Positions 22,407 to 33,996 of a DNA stretch of 64,000 bases are shown piece after piece (the first letter of the stretch is position 1; each line of letters starts with the position of its first letter). This DNA is from Microthyrium microscopicum. Its lineage: Eukaryota; Ascomycota; Dothideomycetes; Microthyriales; Microthyriaceae. Both the position numbers and the translations under genes were made by a program. Under the pieces are notes generated by a model that did no database searches, had not been told where the DNA came from, and saw only the letters and a list, made by a program, of their open reading frames with translations. The stretch spans positions 2,595,249 to 2,659,248 of the forward strand of contig MU004231.1 of NCBI GenBank assembly GCA_010405405.1, given 5' to 3'.

Positions 22407-23200
22407 CTAGTTGTTAAGTATCGTCCGCACCAAGTCTACGACACACATTTGTTAGCTCTTCCATACCTCTCTTTTCGCTTGAGGAATACATACCAGTATA
22501 GCAGATCTCACCACTGCTTGTATCCACAGCTTTGAGTAACTCATCCACTTCATCATCACTCATCTTCTCGCCCAAATTCGTCAGAATATAGCGCAATTGA
22601 CCCACGCCGATGAAACCTGTCATATCCTTGTCGAACACTTGAAAGCCGCGCGAGTATTCTTCTGGTTCGCCAGGTTCGCGGAATCCGCCGGGGCGGTTGA
22701 GGATGCGCATGAATGTGTCAAAGTCGACTGGTCTCTTTATTAGCAACAATATTACCCCCCTAAAAACAGACTCGCTGGGTTGAGGAGACTCTTACATTCT
22801 TTACCCACGCCTTTATCCAAGTCCGCAATTTCCGCAAGCGTAGGGTTTTGCCCGCAAGCGCGTAGCAAATCACCGAGCGTGTCAACAGGAACACGGCCTG
22901 ATCCGCGCTTGTCGAACAGAGAGAATGCCTCTTTGTAGTTTGTTGATGCCTGGGAAGCGAGATGAGCGTCAAGATCAGGGAAGGACGATACGATTGGGGG
23001 AGGGGCTTTGACGGCTAAAGATGTGGAGGAGGGGGAAGAGAATTTGGAGATGATGGTGCTGGTGGTTATGCTAGAAAGGGGAGGCATTGTGCTGGTTGTT
23101 TGGGGATCGCGCGACTTGCGGAGCGAGAGTACGGTGGGTTGAGAGTGTGTGTACAGCGTGGAGGATTGCGGTCAGAGGGAAAAGGAGAGAGATGTACCAT
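22407..23200 (-). CDS. Myosin essential light chain, Cdc4/Mlc1 type
   Basis: EF-hand protein with YKEAFSLFDKRGSGRV, LLRACGQNPTLAEI, FDTFMRILNRPGGFR and FQVFDKDMTGFIGVGQLRY, then LTNLGEKMSDDEVDELLKAVD and the end YTDLVRTILNN, all hallmarks of the Cdc4/Mlc1 light chain of cytokinetic myosins. The 3' exons are firm: 22796 back to 22728 is a 68-bp intron, exon 22494-22727, and a final exon 22407-22435. The 5' end has two readings. Starting at ATG 23087 gives 184 residues with ~45 unconserved Ser/Pro-rich residues. Alternatively the ATG at 23200 is followed at once by GT and spliced to 22949, giving M-ASTNYKEAF and 139 residues, the length of S. pombe Cdc4 (141). I prefer the second. The protein binds IQ motifs of type II and V myosins at the contractile ring and tip. 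Confidence 0.88.
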
Positions 23201-24121
23201 TGTGATTGTTGTGTGAGGTGTGTTTATGTTGTTGAGATGTATGTCGGGAGTATCGGAAATGGAGTTGAAGTAGTGTAACGGTGGCGAGGGGATCTAGGGA
23301 GTTGTAGAGAGGAGGTTTGTTGATGCGAAGGGAAGCGGGAGATTTGGTGGTTGTTGAGAAAGTCAAATTGAGGGAAGGCGCGAATTGGGGCCAACAGGGA
23401 TGTTTTGGTTGCTGCTCTTTCCTTGGTTGGTTACCATGTCACAAGCCACACACACCTGGGCAAACATCGCGGGGCACTAGCCACTTGTTCTTTCTCCACT
23501 TCTTTGAATTTCAGCACTTTCGCGTTCAATTGTGAGTGTCAAAACGAAAGCAATTCAATTTTTAAGGCTTGTCAAGATATGAATTTTGATTCGAGGCAAG
23601 ATAATCAACTACTCTTACTATTGCCTCCCCCGAAAATTCTTTCATCCTCATCACAATGCTTGGGGAATCCCGTACTCATAAAACCACAATCAAAATGCTT
23701 CCAATATCTCCGGTGCTAACACAATGCCTCACAACAAAAGTCTAATACATGCAAACCTCATCCGAACAAACGATATTGGGAATCTTGAAGAAAAAGAGAG
23801 CGAGAGTAGAAAAGATGCCAAGTGCATCACCTGATTGTAACGACAGATGTGTCCGCAGACTAACACATTATCGTCCTCTCCATAAAAAGACCCCTGGCGA
23901 CACCAGCCGATGACTCGTAGGCGCTGAACATCGTGAAACCGCGCCAATTCCTCGTAGCGCATTCATTAAGCATACTTCTTCAATTCTTCACGTCATTTCG
24001 TGGTTGGAAATGAACTCGCTGACGGAACCAGGGCTCATGCTGTTATATAGCTGGATGCGTCACTAACATCACGCTGGATATATCTTTTCGACTTGATCAA
24101 GCCAGTTGCGCTCAAGTCATC
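23201..24121. other. intergenic, no clear gene
   Basis: The promoter of the light-chain gene and the 3' end of Bem1. A 77-codon minus frame at 23729-23962 is not recognisable and is left unannotated. Confidence 0.45.
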
Positions 24122-26283
24122 TCAGATTGGCCGAACATTGAGGGTCAATTTTGCATTGCGACTGAGCGCAGCCTGCAAATCTTGATCCGTCTCCATTTGA
24201 TAAAGTTGGTTGTCTGCCTCATCTTTCCAGCAGATCTCCAGATTTCCACTGTCATTGGGGCCCACCAGGCCAGGCTCCAGGCGTCTGCGCTCCAGGAGCT
24301 TTTTATAAAGATCGTCAAATCTGAAATCCGGTGGCATACGAATAATGACGCAGTTTTCAGGACCAAAGAACACCTTGATTTTGATCAGGGTCGCAGGAGA
24401 TCCTCCATTTCCAGCACCAAAACCTTGCGGCTGATTGAGCATGTTCATTGGAGGTGGTGATCCAGCGCTAGAAATTGTCCTTGAATGTGTTTGTCGTGGC
24501 CCGTTGTTTTGATATCCATTCATGCCTGGGTAGCCACCTGATTGTTGTGATTGACCTCCCGAGAATCCTGATGATGATGGTGGAGTGAGAGTGGCAGGTT
24601 GCGTGGGGATTGGATTTTGCGAGCCGGAGGACATGCGATATGCTTCTCCAGAATCGGGTTCAATTTCATAATCTCCTTCTCTTGGTGCGAAAAATTTGCA
24701 GACCAAGAAATCCGAAGTTATGTGTTGGCCGAGTTTGAGTAGATTCCGAATGTACTCATCCAGATTTGCTCTTCGCCCGTTGGAAATATTGTCCGTGACG
24801 TATGTGACAGGTCCAGGCATATATGGTAGCGATCGTTCTACTCCTGGCACATTTCCGGCCTCGCGGGGATATGCTTGAATAAGGTTGATCTGGAGGTCGT
24901 AGAAATCTTGATATAGTCTTTGAAGTTCCCAGTGGCGGCCATCTTCCATCTCCACTTCCACTATAAACCAGAAAACATCATCGGCGAAGCAGTATCGGGG
25001 AACGGACGCGCGAACGGCAGAGAGCAGGTTTTCGTTTCGGAAAGTCTGGGGTCCATACAGCGGGCCATTACGAGGAGGCTAGAAATGATTATTAGTACTT
25101 CTCGCGTTTCGGAAGTTGCATTCAGACTGACCTGGAGTCCATAACCACTTCCATTGACACCTTGCGATTGTTGAGACTTCTCTTGCTGTGACTGTCCAGA
25201 TCCATTCAAACTCATTCGTTCCATGCCTTGTTGCATGCCTTGTGCGCCAGGTTCCAGTTTGCCTAGAGCTATGCTTCCATTCTTGTAATCTGCTGCCATT
25301 TTTTTCCATTCTTCAACCTTTGGAACACCGGCTCTTCGAACAGCCTCTTGTGGGTCTTCCACTGCTTTGTTGGAGCCCATATCTCTGATTTCGATGAAGG
25401 ACACTGGAATCAATCCTGGACCCCCCAATCTTGTAATCGGTTTTGCGACGAACCATTCAGGATTGGATTGCGCAATCACAATTATCGCTTCTCCTTCTTT
25501 CGCATCCAACTCATCAGGTCTCTCCGCCTTGAAATCATACATAACAACACCGTAAACCATGGCACCAGCATTTCGCAGTGATTTTGACATTCTCATAGGG
25601 TTTGGGGGAGTTGCTGCAGCACCTGCTCCTCCTCCGTACCCTGAATCGTGGGTGCCGACCGGTATGAATTGATCAGACTTTTGCGATCCACCACTATTTC
25701 GCGCTTGTTTTCCGACAATTTCAAAATATTGAGCAGGTACCAGACCTCTTGTTCCTTGCAGGGGATTGCAAGCTTCGTACCAAGTTGGATCGTCTTCGCG
25801 CTCTACAACGTGTAAAAAGTCGCCTTGTGAGAAGCTGAGATAGCGGGCGTCGGGTGCGGAGTAGTCGTATAGAGCTTTGATGACCTAGGGCATTCAAAGA
25901 GAAAGTGTTAGCTGAGTGTGCTTGGGATGTTTGGAAAGAGTTTGGGGAGATTGCGGGAGGGGTGGCGTTCGTGAGCGAACGGGCCAAGAGGCAATGGGTG
26001 TTTGCGAGGGTGAAGTGGCGGACAACAATAGACAACAATAGGACGCACCTTTTTGGGAGGGACGATTGCAATGGCATCTTTAGGCGGAACGGAGGCATGT
26101 GAGGATTTGGATTCGCCTTTGTCACTCTTCATAGACATGCGAAACTGAGATGATTGTTAGCAGAGTTCTTCAATGTTCTGCAAGGCGCTGAAGGCAGGCA
26201 CGCGGGTGGGCGGCAAAAGCCAAAGCCAGAGGCAGAAGCGCGGGCGAGGAAGCTGCAAAGGGCCGAGTTCGTACCTTTACCAT
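24122..26283 (-). CDS. Polarity scaffold Bem1/Scd2 (SH3-SH3-PX-PB1)
   Basis: Exons 26283-26275 (only nine bases, M-V-K), 26144-26049, 25884-25132 and 25078-24122 give 604 residues. Domains in order: SH3-1 (about 36-95, ALYDYSAPDARYLSF...DDPTWYEA), SH3-2 (about 142-200, YGVVMYDFKAERPDELDAK...PEWFVAK), a PX domain (about 295-415, YCFADDVFWFIVEVEMED...RSLPYMPGP) and a C-terminal PB1 (about 519-604, IKIKVFFGPENCVIIRM...ALSRNAKLTLNVRPI). Bem1 links active Cdc42 to its exchange factor Cdc24 through PB1 and to PAK kinases through SH3-2, and binds phosphoinositides with PX; it sustains the polarity cap at hyphal tips. A Gln/Gly-rich linker separates the modules. The tiny first exon is supported by frame and by borders AAG|GTACGA and CTCAG|TTTCGC but remains the least certain part. 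Confidence 0.95.
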
Positions 26284-28928
26284 GGCTGAAGAGGAGTGGT
26301 GGAGACGCAAAGTGCGACTCCAAATTGACGAGAGGCTACTCTAGGGTATGGACGAACAAAGCTGTAGTTTGATAGATGCGCGAGTGATGAGAGCGACGAC
26401 TTGGAAGTGACGAGGATCTTTGGGATTTTGTTGGAGTTGTTGTTGTAATTGATGGACGGAACCGGGGCGGAGAGTGGGGAGGTCGGCGATTATAAAGTGC
26501 AGGAGCGTATGCCGAATTGATGTTAGTAGTAGTAGTTGTCGGGAAATTCGAGGTCAGAGTATAAAGTTTGGAAGGTTGGATTCTGGGCTGGGACCTGGGT
26601 TGAGGAATGGAGAAAGGAAGAAAGGAGAAATAGTAGCGGAAGCAGTATGCTTGTATGCTTGTATGGTAGGTTGTAATGCCTACTCTGCCCGAGTACGGTA
26701 CTTTGTGCGTGTTATGATACGTCAAAGACTCTCAAAGCAATGTGCCAATGTTCAGGTAGGAACTGATGTACATTATTGTAGGGCAGCCGCCAACCTTATT
26801 CTTCTTTAGTATTCTTATTGAGCCTCGACTCTGCACCCTCCACCCTCCACTACTCGTTAAATTCTACAGTATTCCACCAAAATCATCCCAGATTGACATT
26901 CGGGGCATGCCATATGCGCTGCCTAGCTAGGCTACTTCTTGGGCATTGGTATTCTCGCCAAACTCTCTGCAATTCCAACCATTGCGGCTGTGTCTGCGCC
27001 GCCTGATATCGTCCAAAAGCCATTCAATCGGTCAGGCCCGGGCTAACCAGACCAGCTGCGCAGCCTCACAAGAAGCAAAAAGAGGGCAATTGGGTATCAA
27101 AAACGGCTTCACTAACGTCTATCAGGAGTCATCGACATGGGGGCCAGCTACATTCTATCAATTTTCCCCCGGAGGATCTTCAATCTTTGCAGTTCGCCTC
27201 TGCAAGGTACGGACTCACCACTGCATTCAACAGCACTTCAACGACCTCCAAGCCAGCATTTGATGTAGGGCAGACGGATCCAGTTGAAACTGATGTGGTC
27301 TTAAGGAGGCGACAAGCTCCAGTGATTGTAGACGCTTGAACAAAGCTAGTCAAGCATCCATGCCTTATGAAGTTATGAAACTGAACGACTCGTTTTGGTA
27401 CAAGGGCCATCTTGCATTTCATCAACTGCATGCCACCAAACTTCCTCTCAAGAATTTCAACAATCCACTCTTTAGACTACAGGTGTGACTTGAATCCACC
27501 CGACTGCAAGCAGGTCAGGCCCGTCCCCCCGCATTAGAGGTTCAATTTTTTCTCGTCCCCACTGGCTACTGAATCAATTTGACAGGCCAGCATCTTCTGT
27601 TGCCTAGCGCGCTGTTGAGAACAGCTCAAAGCTCAAACCAACTATATATCAAGCGCATGTGCTTGTAAACGTTTTGATGCGGGTGGACCATCAACTCCGA
27701 TGCCTGGCTTCTGGTACGGAACGGTAAATCACTCGTGGCCATGGACGTCATCCCTATCTCGTACACGCATCCATCCAACAGTGTGTCGAAATTATATCTC
27801 ACCCTTCAACCCCTTACCAAGTACTCGAGTCCAAATAATTTCCATTTCGGGCTCACAAAGCCCCTATTTCAGCAATCTACCTACTCGTGTTCCACGAACC
27901 CCATCTTGAGAGGCACAGTAAGTCTGTAAGACCACACACGCGCCAGTCCTACCGTGTCTACGTTATCCCTTCCACAAAAGTTTCCCAAGCCAGTTTTGGC
28001 TTCTGGAAGGATGGGTCATTTCCAACGTCTGCATTTCACTTTACTCTCCAATCAACGCTGTGGTGGCAATGAAAGCTGAGCAAAAATGGCATCTCCAATC
28101 ATCATTGGTCCATTGTAGAAGACCAGGCGCTTGCATCAGTCGACCAAGCCCAACTTTCGTCCTCTATGACTCCCAACTTTTCGCTTCTTGCGCATTATCA
28201 ACGTTGAAATCCAGCTATGCACGAGATCACGTTGCGCATCATTGGGCAACATAAATCTTGGAATGAGGAGGGGATATGGTGGAGCAAAAAGAAAGACAGT
28301 GGTGGTTACAAAAAACAAGTAGCCTCAGCACTAAGATATCAGACTATTTTTAGATCAAGGTATTTCTCGTAACGCAATTTCCCAACTTCATCGCTCATTT
28401 CGAGTATGATTTGTGGCAGAATCTTACTTTATGATTTAGACGCGTATCATATATGCGATTGCTCCACATATGAAAGCCACAAACGAAAAGAGTATCATCT
28501 GAAATTATGGACGCTGTGAGATTATTATGATTATCTTTACATCCTCAGCTGATCTAACTTCAAGATATCAACATTTCTCTGAATTCAAGGACTGAGGTAC
28601 TTATATTCAAGTGATAAGCTCTACTGGGGAATTTCAAGTTGAACGAGTGTGATCGAAGATGACATCAAGTGAAATATTTTGGAGTTCCTTGACTGAAATC
28701 TGAATACAGAGATTATAGCAATATCAAGTTATTGTCTACTAGTATTATCTTCGAAATAACATGTATACAAGCAGAAAGAAAGGAGCCTCAAAGTCAAATT
28801 TGCAAAAACCTCCCTCCAGATAAACACAGAGGGGCAATTCCAACCTACATCAATTTCTTTACTGACCAAGTTCACCAATACAATCTCCTTTCCCCAAACA
28901 CCAAACCTCTTTCTCTGTAGTACATCCG
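26284..28928. other. 2.6-kb divergent intergenic region
   Basis: This region lies between the Bem1 start (-) and the methyltransferase start (+). Many short frames occur on both strands, none resembling a known family or showing consistent exon structure. I see no member of the MITE family here. Confidence 0.45.
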
Positions 28929-29747
28929 ATGACGCCCAAAGCCGACGAAGACGCCGCTCTAGCAACCCCAGAATTCTGGGATTCCCGCTATAAAATCGCC
29001 GACAACCACGAAAAGCCCACTCACGAATGGCTATGCACATTCGAGAACCTACACTCCTTCTTTTCACGCAATCTATACCGCGCCAAGGAGTCTGATCAGA
29101 ATCCACAGATACTACATTTGGGATGCGGTGATAGTGTATGTAATACTCTAACATCTGGCATAAATTTTGCTAAGTTATATCTTTAGACGGTCCCACATGA
29201 TCTTGCCTTGATAGGTTATGACAATCAACTATGTCTTGACTTTTCACCTGTTGTTATAGAGTTGATGAAAACTCGCTATCCAGTTTCTGGCATAGAATGG
29301 AGATTTGGCGATGTGAGAGGTAAGATATTGCTTACGAGCTGAGATTTCTATGGAAAACTGATCTGATAGAGTATAGACATGCACGATGTGCCATCTAGCA
29401 GCGTTGATGTTGCATTCGACAAGAGTACGTTGGACGCGATGGTATATGGAAGTCCATGGAATCCTCCTGATGAGGTCAAGGAAAATGCAGACAAGTACAT
29501 GGATGAAGTAAGTTATTTTACAGCTTTAAAGAAAGAGTCTTTACTTAAGCATGAACAGGTATCTAGAGTGTTGAAAGACGATGGTATCTTTCTATTCATC
29601 ACCTTCAGACAGCCGCATTTCATGAAACCATTGCTCAAGATTGACACGTTGTGGGATGCCAAGATGGAGACGCTGAAAGGAGATTCCTCTTTTGATTACT
29701 TCGGCTTCATCCTGACGAAGAAAACGGACTGCAAGAAAGAGATCTGA
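28929..29747 (+). CDS. Class I SAM methyltransferase, METTL13/EEF1AKMT4-like
   Basis: Exons 28929-29135, 29187-29319, 29377-29507 and 29559-29747 join in frame to 219 residues. The N-terminal FWDSRYKIADN...PTHEWLCTFENL matches the YWDxRY...yeWf opening of the family. Motif I is ILHLGCGDS, motif II carries YDNQLCLDFSPVVIELM (an acidic strand end), motif III is WRFGDVRDMH, then VDVAFDKSTLDAMV and VSRVLKDDGIFLFITFRQPHF. This corresponds to the lysine methyltransferases acting on elongation factor 1A (EEF1AKMT4, METTL13 N-half); a protein-lysine target is inferred, not shown. Each of the three introns (51, 57, 51 bp) restores frame exactly. Confidence 0.85.
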
Positions 29748-31109
29748 AGCAAGATAACCTTACGTCCCGGAAGCAAAGGCTAAGTTAAGATTTTGGATCA
29801 AGCTTGTATACAGGCAATATAAACCCGCCTGCGCCTCAACCCATGCTCATGCCATCGAAATGCCCCCAAGCTAATCTACATTAGCGTTGTGGGGCCAAAC
29901 GAGAAGATTATATAAACAAAGGTCCATGGACTTTTCCGTCCGGGAGTTTGGAAATCTGATCATGGGTAGCCACGTTAAACTGAGATTGGTCGGACGCGAG
30001 CAGCAATTCTATTCAGACCTGGAACCGCTTGGGCGAACTTGAAATGGCACACGACACTTGTAAACGTATGCGCCAAGTAGTGTAGATGAACTTGAAATAA
30101 GAGTTTTAAGTTGTTGTAACTTGAGCGGAAGTCAGTCTGGACGCAATTCAAGCACGCCTCGTATGCATGAGCAATTGTGGGCCTTGGGATCCGAAGACCT
30201 GGAATACCTCTGGTCGATCATCTCGGATAAATGCTTGAAGGGAACACATGTACTAATCTCAGGTGTCTAAATAGGTACTGTCTTATGGATTCGAATAGTG
30301 ACCATGTCAGCCTCGATGTACTTGCTCGAGCGCAAGATGGCCCAGAACAAGAAGGCACGTTTAGTATGAAAGATGTCCTGATTAACTGTGTAGATCAGTC
30401 AGGGACAAAAGAAAATACCTGTTCGCATATTACCATAGAAGCTGAAGTATCTCAGGGGTTTGGTTCGGAAAGTGATCATTGCCCTTGGAGCACGCGGCTG
30501 CTGGGCCCTGAGATCATTATTTCCCACAATATAATTTATACATCTAATATTACTAGTAAGCTTCTTTGGTCTCGGCGAAATCAAGTTCCTTCCATAGATT
30601 AGGCTTTATTTGGTTCTGGAAGAAGGAAATGTCCAGTAACAGCTGGTCTAGACGACCTTCAGGTTTCTGCGAACATTGTCTGGAATCTGGTCACTACTCA
30701 GCCAAACTATACAGCACGGGCAAACAAGTTCAATTGTGTCGAAGAATTTCAGGCTGATAACGACCAGAGATAGCATTTCGCACAAGTATCACAATACTTC
30801 GAGAATGGCAAATTGTCTGAAGCGGAAATTTGGTTGAAATAAGAATAATCTACAGAATGATGTGAAGAACGGCCTCAGACTAACCCAGTGATCAAAATTC
30901 AAAGTTTCTTGGACCAATCTAGGCAATGGAATCGGCCGAATATCTAAAATTGTACCGTTATCTCGGCAGAGCAATATATCGCTTCCGCACTAGGAAACCC
31001 GGGGTCAACCTAGAGTACTTTAACCTTTGTGAAGGCAGCTCGCGGTTCTTAATTTTGCGACTAGTATTGTGTTCTTGGATACTCAGGAAAGAAAGTCGAG
31101 GCAAGCAAG
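29748..31109. other. intergenic, no gene seen
   Basis: 1.36 kb between two tandem plus-strand genes. A 123-codon frame at 30231 is unrelated to anything I recognise, and its codon use is not persuasive. Confidence 0.45.
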
Positions 31110-32587
31110 ATGCGTGGAATTCTCCTTTTACAGCTCGTGCTGGCTGGGCTGATAGCGGCAGAGCCACAGAAGAAACCTTCAAAGCATGATAATGACAGGA
31201 AAAAGAACCCAAACAAACAGCAACCGAAATTCGACCCCAGGGTCATTCCTATTCCAACTCAAGGTACAGAAGCAGCATTACATGCAAGGTCATGTAATTG
31301 TTCTCCAGGCTTCGTGCCACCAGCATGTGATGGAACAGAAGTGAGCACTCACCATGATACGGGAGGCTGGATATCTGACAGAACCACAGTGCGAATGCAA
31401 GAACTCGGCGACAATAGCCTGCTGGATGAGCCAAAGAAGTGCCTGCACAGCCAACATAATCGTACGCCCTCATTCCCCCTACGTTCATCCTCCCGATCCT
31501 AACATCCGAAGTCATGTCCAGGTCCTCCAGGCAGCATGGGCGGAGTAAAGTACAACTACTGTGGTCACGGATTCTCAAGCTGTCTCGAGGGAACAACATG
31601 CAGAAATCTCGAAGGACACTGCACAGATGCCACCTGTCTCGGCCTTTGCGTTCCACCTCCTCCAAAATCTCCCACACCCTTGGATCTAGGATCTATGCCG
31701 AAGGGTCAGCCAAGAGGATCACCCAGAGGCCCACTCCCGTCAAGCCCGGCGAGACCCTTCCCATCTGCCGGAGCGTTCCCCAAGAACCCATATGGAGGAA
31801 CAAGAAGGCCAAGACCTACGCCTACGCCCACCGTGGAACCACGTCCGGCTGGTCCACCAGTATCACCACCAGGTGGCGCACCAAACGATGCTCCACGACC
31901 TCATGTACCTACGACCCCAGGCTTTGGCTCCAACGCAGGTAAACCAGATCCTGGAAATCCCAAACCAGAAGCGCCCAAACCAGAGGCGCCTAAGCCGGAA
32001 ACCAAAAGCGAAGCGCCAAAGCCAACAATGCGCCCATTCCCCAAGAACACCATCCCAGCCAAAGAAAGCCCAACCCCGAAAGCCGTAGAAGAAGGCGAAG
32101 TCGAAGACCCAAAGAACCCAACCCGCGGCAAAGGCAAGAGCGGTCTCACGCCCAAAGAAAGCAAGCCCAAACCAAAAGCCATTGAAACCGAAGAACCATC
32201 CGCCACCTCCGAACTCACCAAGCCCAGCGCAGCTCACACAGGTCCAGGCTTCATACCTACCACACCGCCCGAGAGTCCCGACCCAGAAGATCCAAAGGCC
32301 GCACAACCACTCGGCGGCTGTCCAAGCCAATTCGTATGTCCAAACAGCTACATGTGCGTGCAAGTGCCAGCAAACGGGAACGGCACAATGGAAGCAGCGT
32401 ACCGATGTGCGAGTGATACGGATATTTGTGGAGGATGGAGATATGACAACTGCTTGGAGGATCAGCTTTGTGTGGTGGATCCTCGGAATCACTGGTATGT
32501 ATCTATTGAAGCGTTGAGTGAGAATGTGACTAATACGAGTATAGCACCGGACGAGGATGTACGGGCTTGTGTGTATCGTCAATATAA
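31110..32587 (+). CDS. secreted cysteine-rich / proline-rich protein with duplicated Cys module
   Basis: I propose exons 31110-31340, 31390-31461, 31512-32494 and 32545-32587, giving 442 residues. A signal peptide (MRGILLLQLVLAGLIAA) is followed by a Lys-rich segment and a Cys-rich block (CNCSPGFVPPACDGTECECKN...). Then comes module 1, CGHGFSSCLEGTTCRNLEGHCTDATCLGLCV, about 200 residues rich in Pro, Lys and Thr with PKPEA repeats, and at the C-terminus module 2, CGGWRYDNCLEDQLCVVDPRNHCTGRGCTGLCV. The two modules share the pattern CG-x5-CLE-x3-C...CT-x3-C-x-GLCV. The last intron (50 bp, branch GACTAA) must be removed for module 2 to gain its final three cysteines, which supports the model. The function is unknown; the architecture suits an extracellular wall-associated or effector-like protein. 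The first two introns are less certain. Confidence 0.72.
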
Positions 32588-33996
32588 ATACAATTCTTAT
32601 AGAAACGGCCGATATAATATAATCCTAAGTGGAAGGAAGAGGCGAACTATGGTAGCCGACTCTTAGTTTGTAAATTGCATATCAGTTCGCTGTCTGTGGT
32701 TGTCTGTAGTGAATGATAGCATCCTTAATGCAAGCCGGATTATTCTTGGGATTGGAAAAGGTACTCGAGGAATGAGGACGCGTTATGATGGCTGTTGAGC
32801 AGCTTCAAGCAGAGCAGCTGTTGTTACAAATAAGCGCTGTCAAGCAATATGGTAGTACTCACAGAGCGCCTTATGTTGCAGAGATACCAGCTCTAAGGCT
32901 TTAAAGCGTTGGTGTCTACACATAGCATCAGAAGAGGATGAGCATAAATCTTTGATTGAAAGGAAATTAGTTAAGCCGCAACACCATCCTATGCAAATGC
33001 AAACACAAAATTCTTCAGAAGTCAATAACTGCTGGACCATGAGCAGAATACCGCAAAACATAACGCGCAAAAAACCAGGATGACTGATCAATGTCGAGCA
33101 CCCATCCAGCCCCTTCTGCTCCGACAGACAACCCTCGTTATCCCATGGAGTAAATCTTAGGGAATTCAGGTCCAATCCAGCCATCGAGCATTGACGAGTA
33201 GTGCTCAATAAAACACCATTCCGTTGAGAAGGAAAACCAAGGACTCGTAACGAAAGAACACAGAATGTTTGCAATAAGCAACAACGCCGTGCAAATCGTT
33301 GTCGACTGTGAAGTGTCCACGATGAAGAGAAATATCTCAGGAGCCTCGGGAACCCGATTGAGCCCAATCTGGACAGTGTCCAAAACAGCAAACATCATCC
33401 ATCCACAGTTTCCCGTGCTGAGATCAGATCGACCAGCCGATTCCACGCTCTTTTCATAGCTCGATGATTGGTACCCTAATCAAGTCCTCTGGTGGACAAA
33501 AGATAAGCTTTAACGGATAAGCCACTGATCGACAGCGAAGGGACGTGGAAACCCGATCATGCAAGATGAAAGACAAGTACGCAAACTCATCGGGCCAGAA
33601 GATATGAACAGGCCGGGTAGGTTTGTTAGTAGATGCTTGATGCTATTCCGAGGCCACTAAGCTGCCAGAAGGTGGTGCAGTGCCGTACATGTCTGTTTGT
33701 ATGTCTACAGTACGGACATGAATTGAGTCGAAACAAAGATTTGCAAAAGGAAGTATAAGAATAGAGGACTTTGACTTTTGGGTATCGATGAAGAATGTGA
33801 AACGGGGTATAAAAGACACGGCCATGGACCGGGGGTATCAAAGCGACGTTCGACCAGAGGAGGTTTGGATAGACTATGGGTACCGGATAAAATGGTAGAG
33901 TCCAGGGAAATGGAGTTTACTAATGTATCATGACCGTACAATCCAGGAGAGTGTACAATGTGAATAGCTTATTGAATGTTAGTGTAGCCAAGAGGT
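32588..33996. other. intergenic, no clear gene
   Basis: A convergent spacer between the secreted protein (+) and Thp3 (-). A minus frame at 33138-33446 contains one hydrophobic segment but has no supported start and no recognisable family. Confidence 0.45.

Noticed and set aside
23729-23962. 77-codon minus frame after Bem1
   Set aside because: Not recognisable and possibly just the Bem1 3' region.
28060-28320. Several ~60-codon frames upstream of the methyltransferase
   Set aside because: Short, on both strands, with no homology or splice logic.
30231-30602. 123-codon plus frame with several cysteines
   Set aside because: No signal peptide and no recognisable pattern; lies in a spacer and looks like chance.
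31264-31381. Alternative single 118-bp intron in the secreted Cys-rich protein (donor after CAAG at 31263)
   Set aside because: It keeps frame but deletes a cysteine-rich segment (SCNCSPGFVPPAC) that fits the rest of the protein; the two-exon reading with a CTGAC branch site looks better, though not certain.
33138-33459. Minus-strand frame with a hydrophobic segment, possible membrane protein
   Set aside because: No ATG in the main frame, no family resemblance, and joining the alternative ATG at 33458 needs an unsupported intron.
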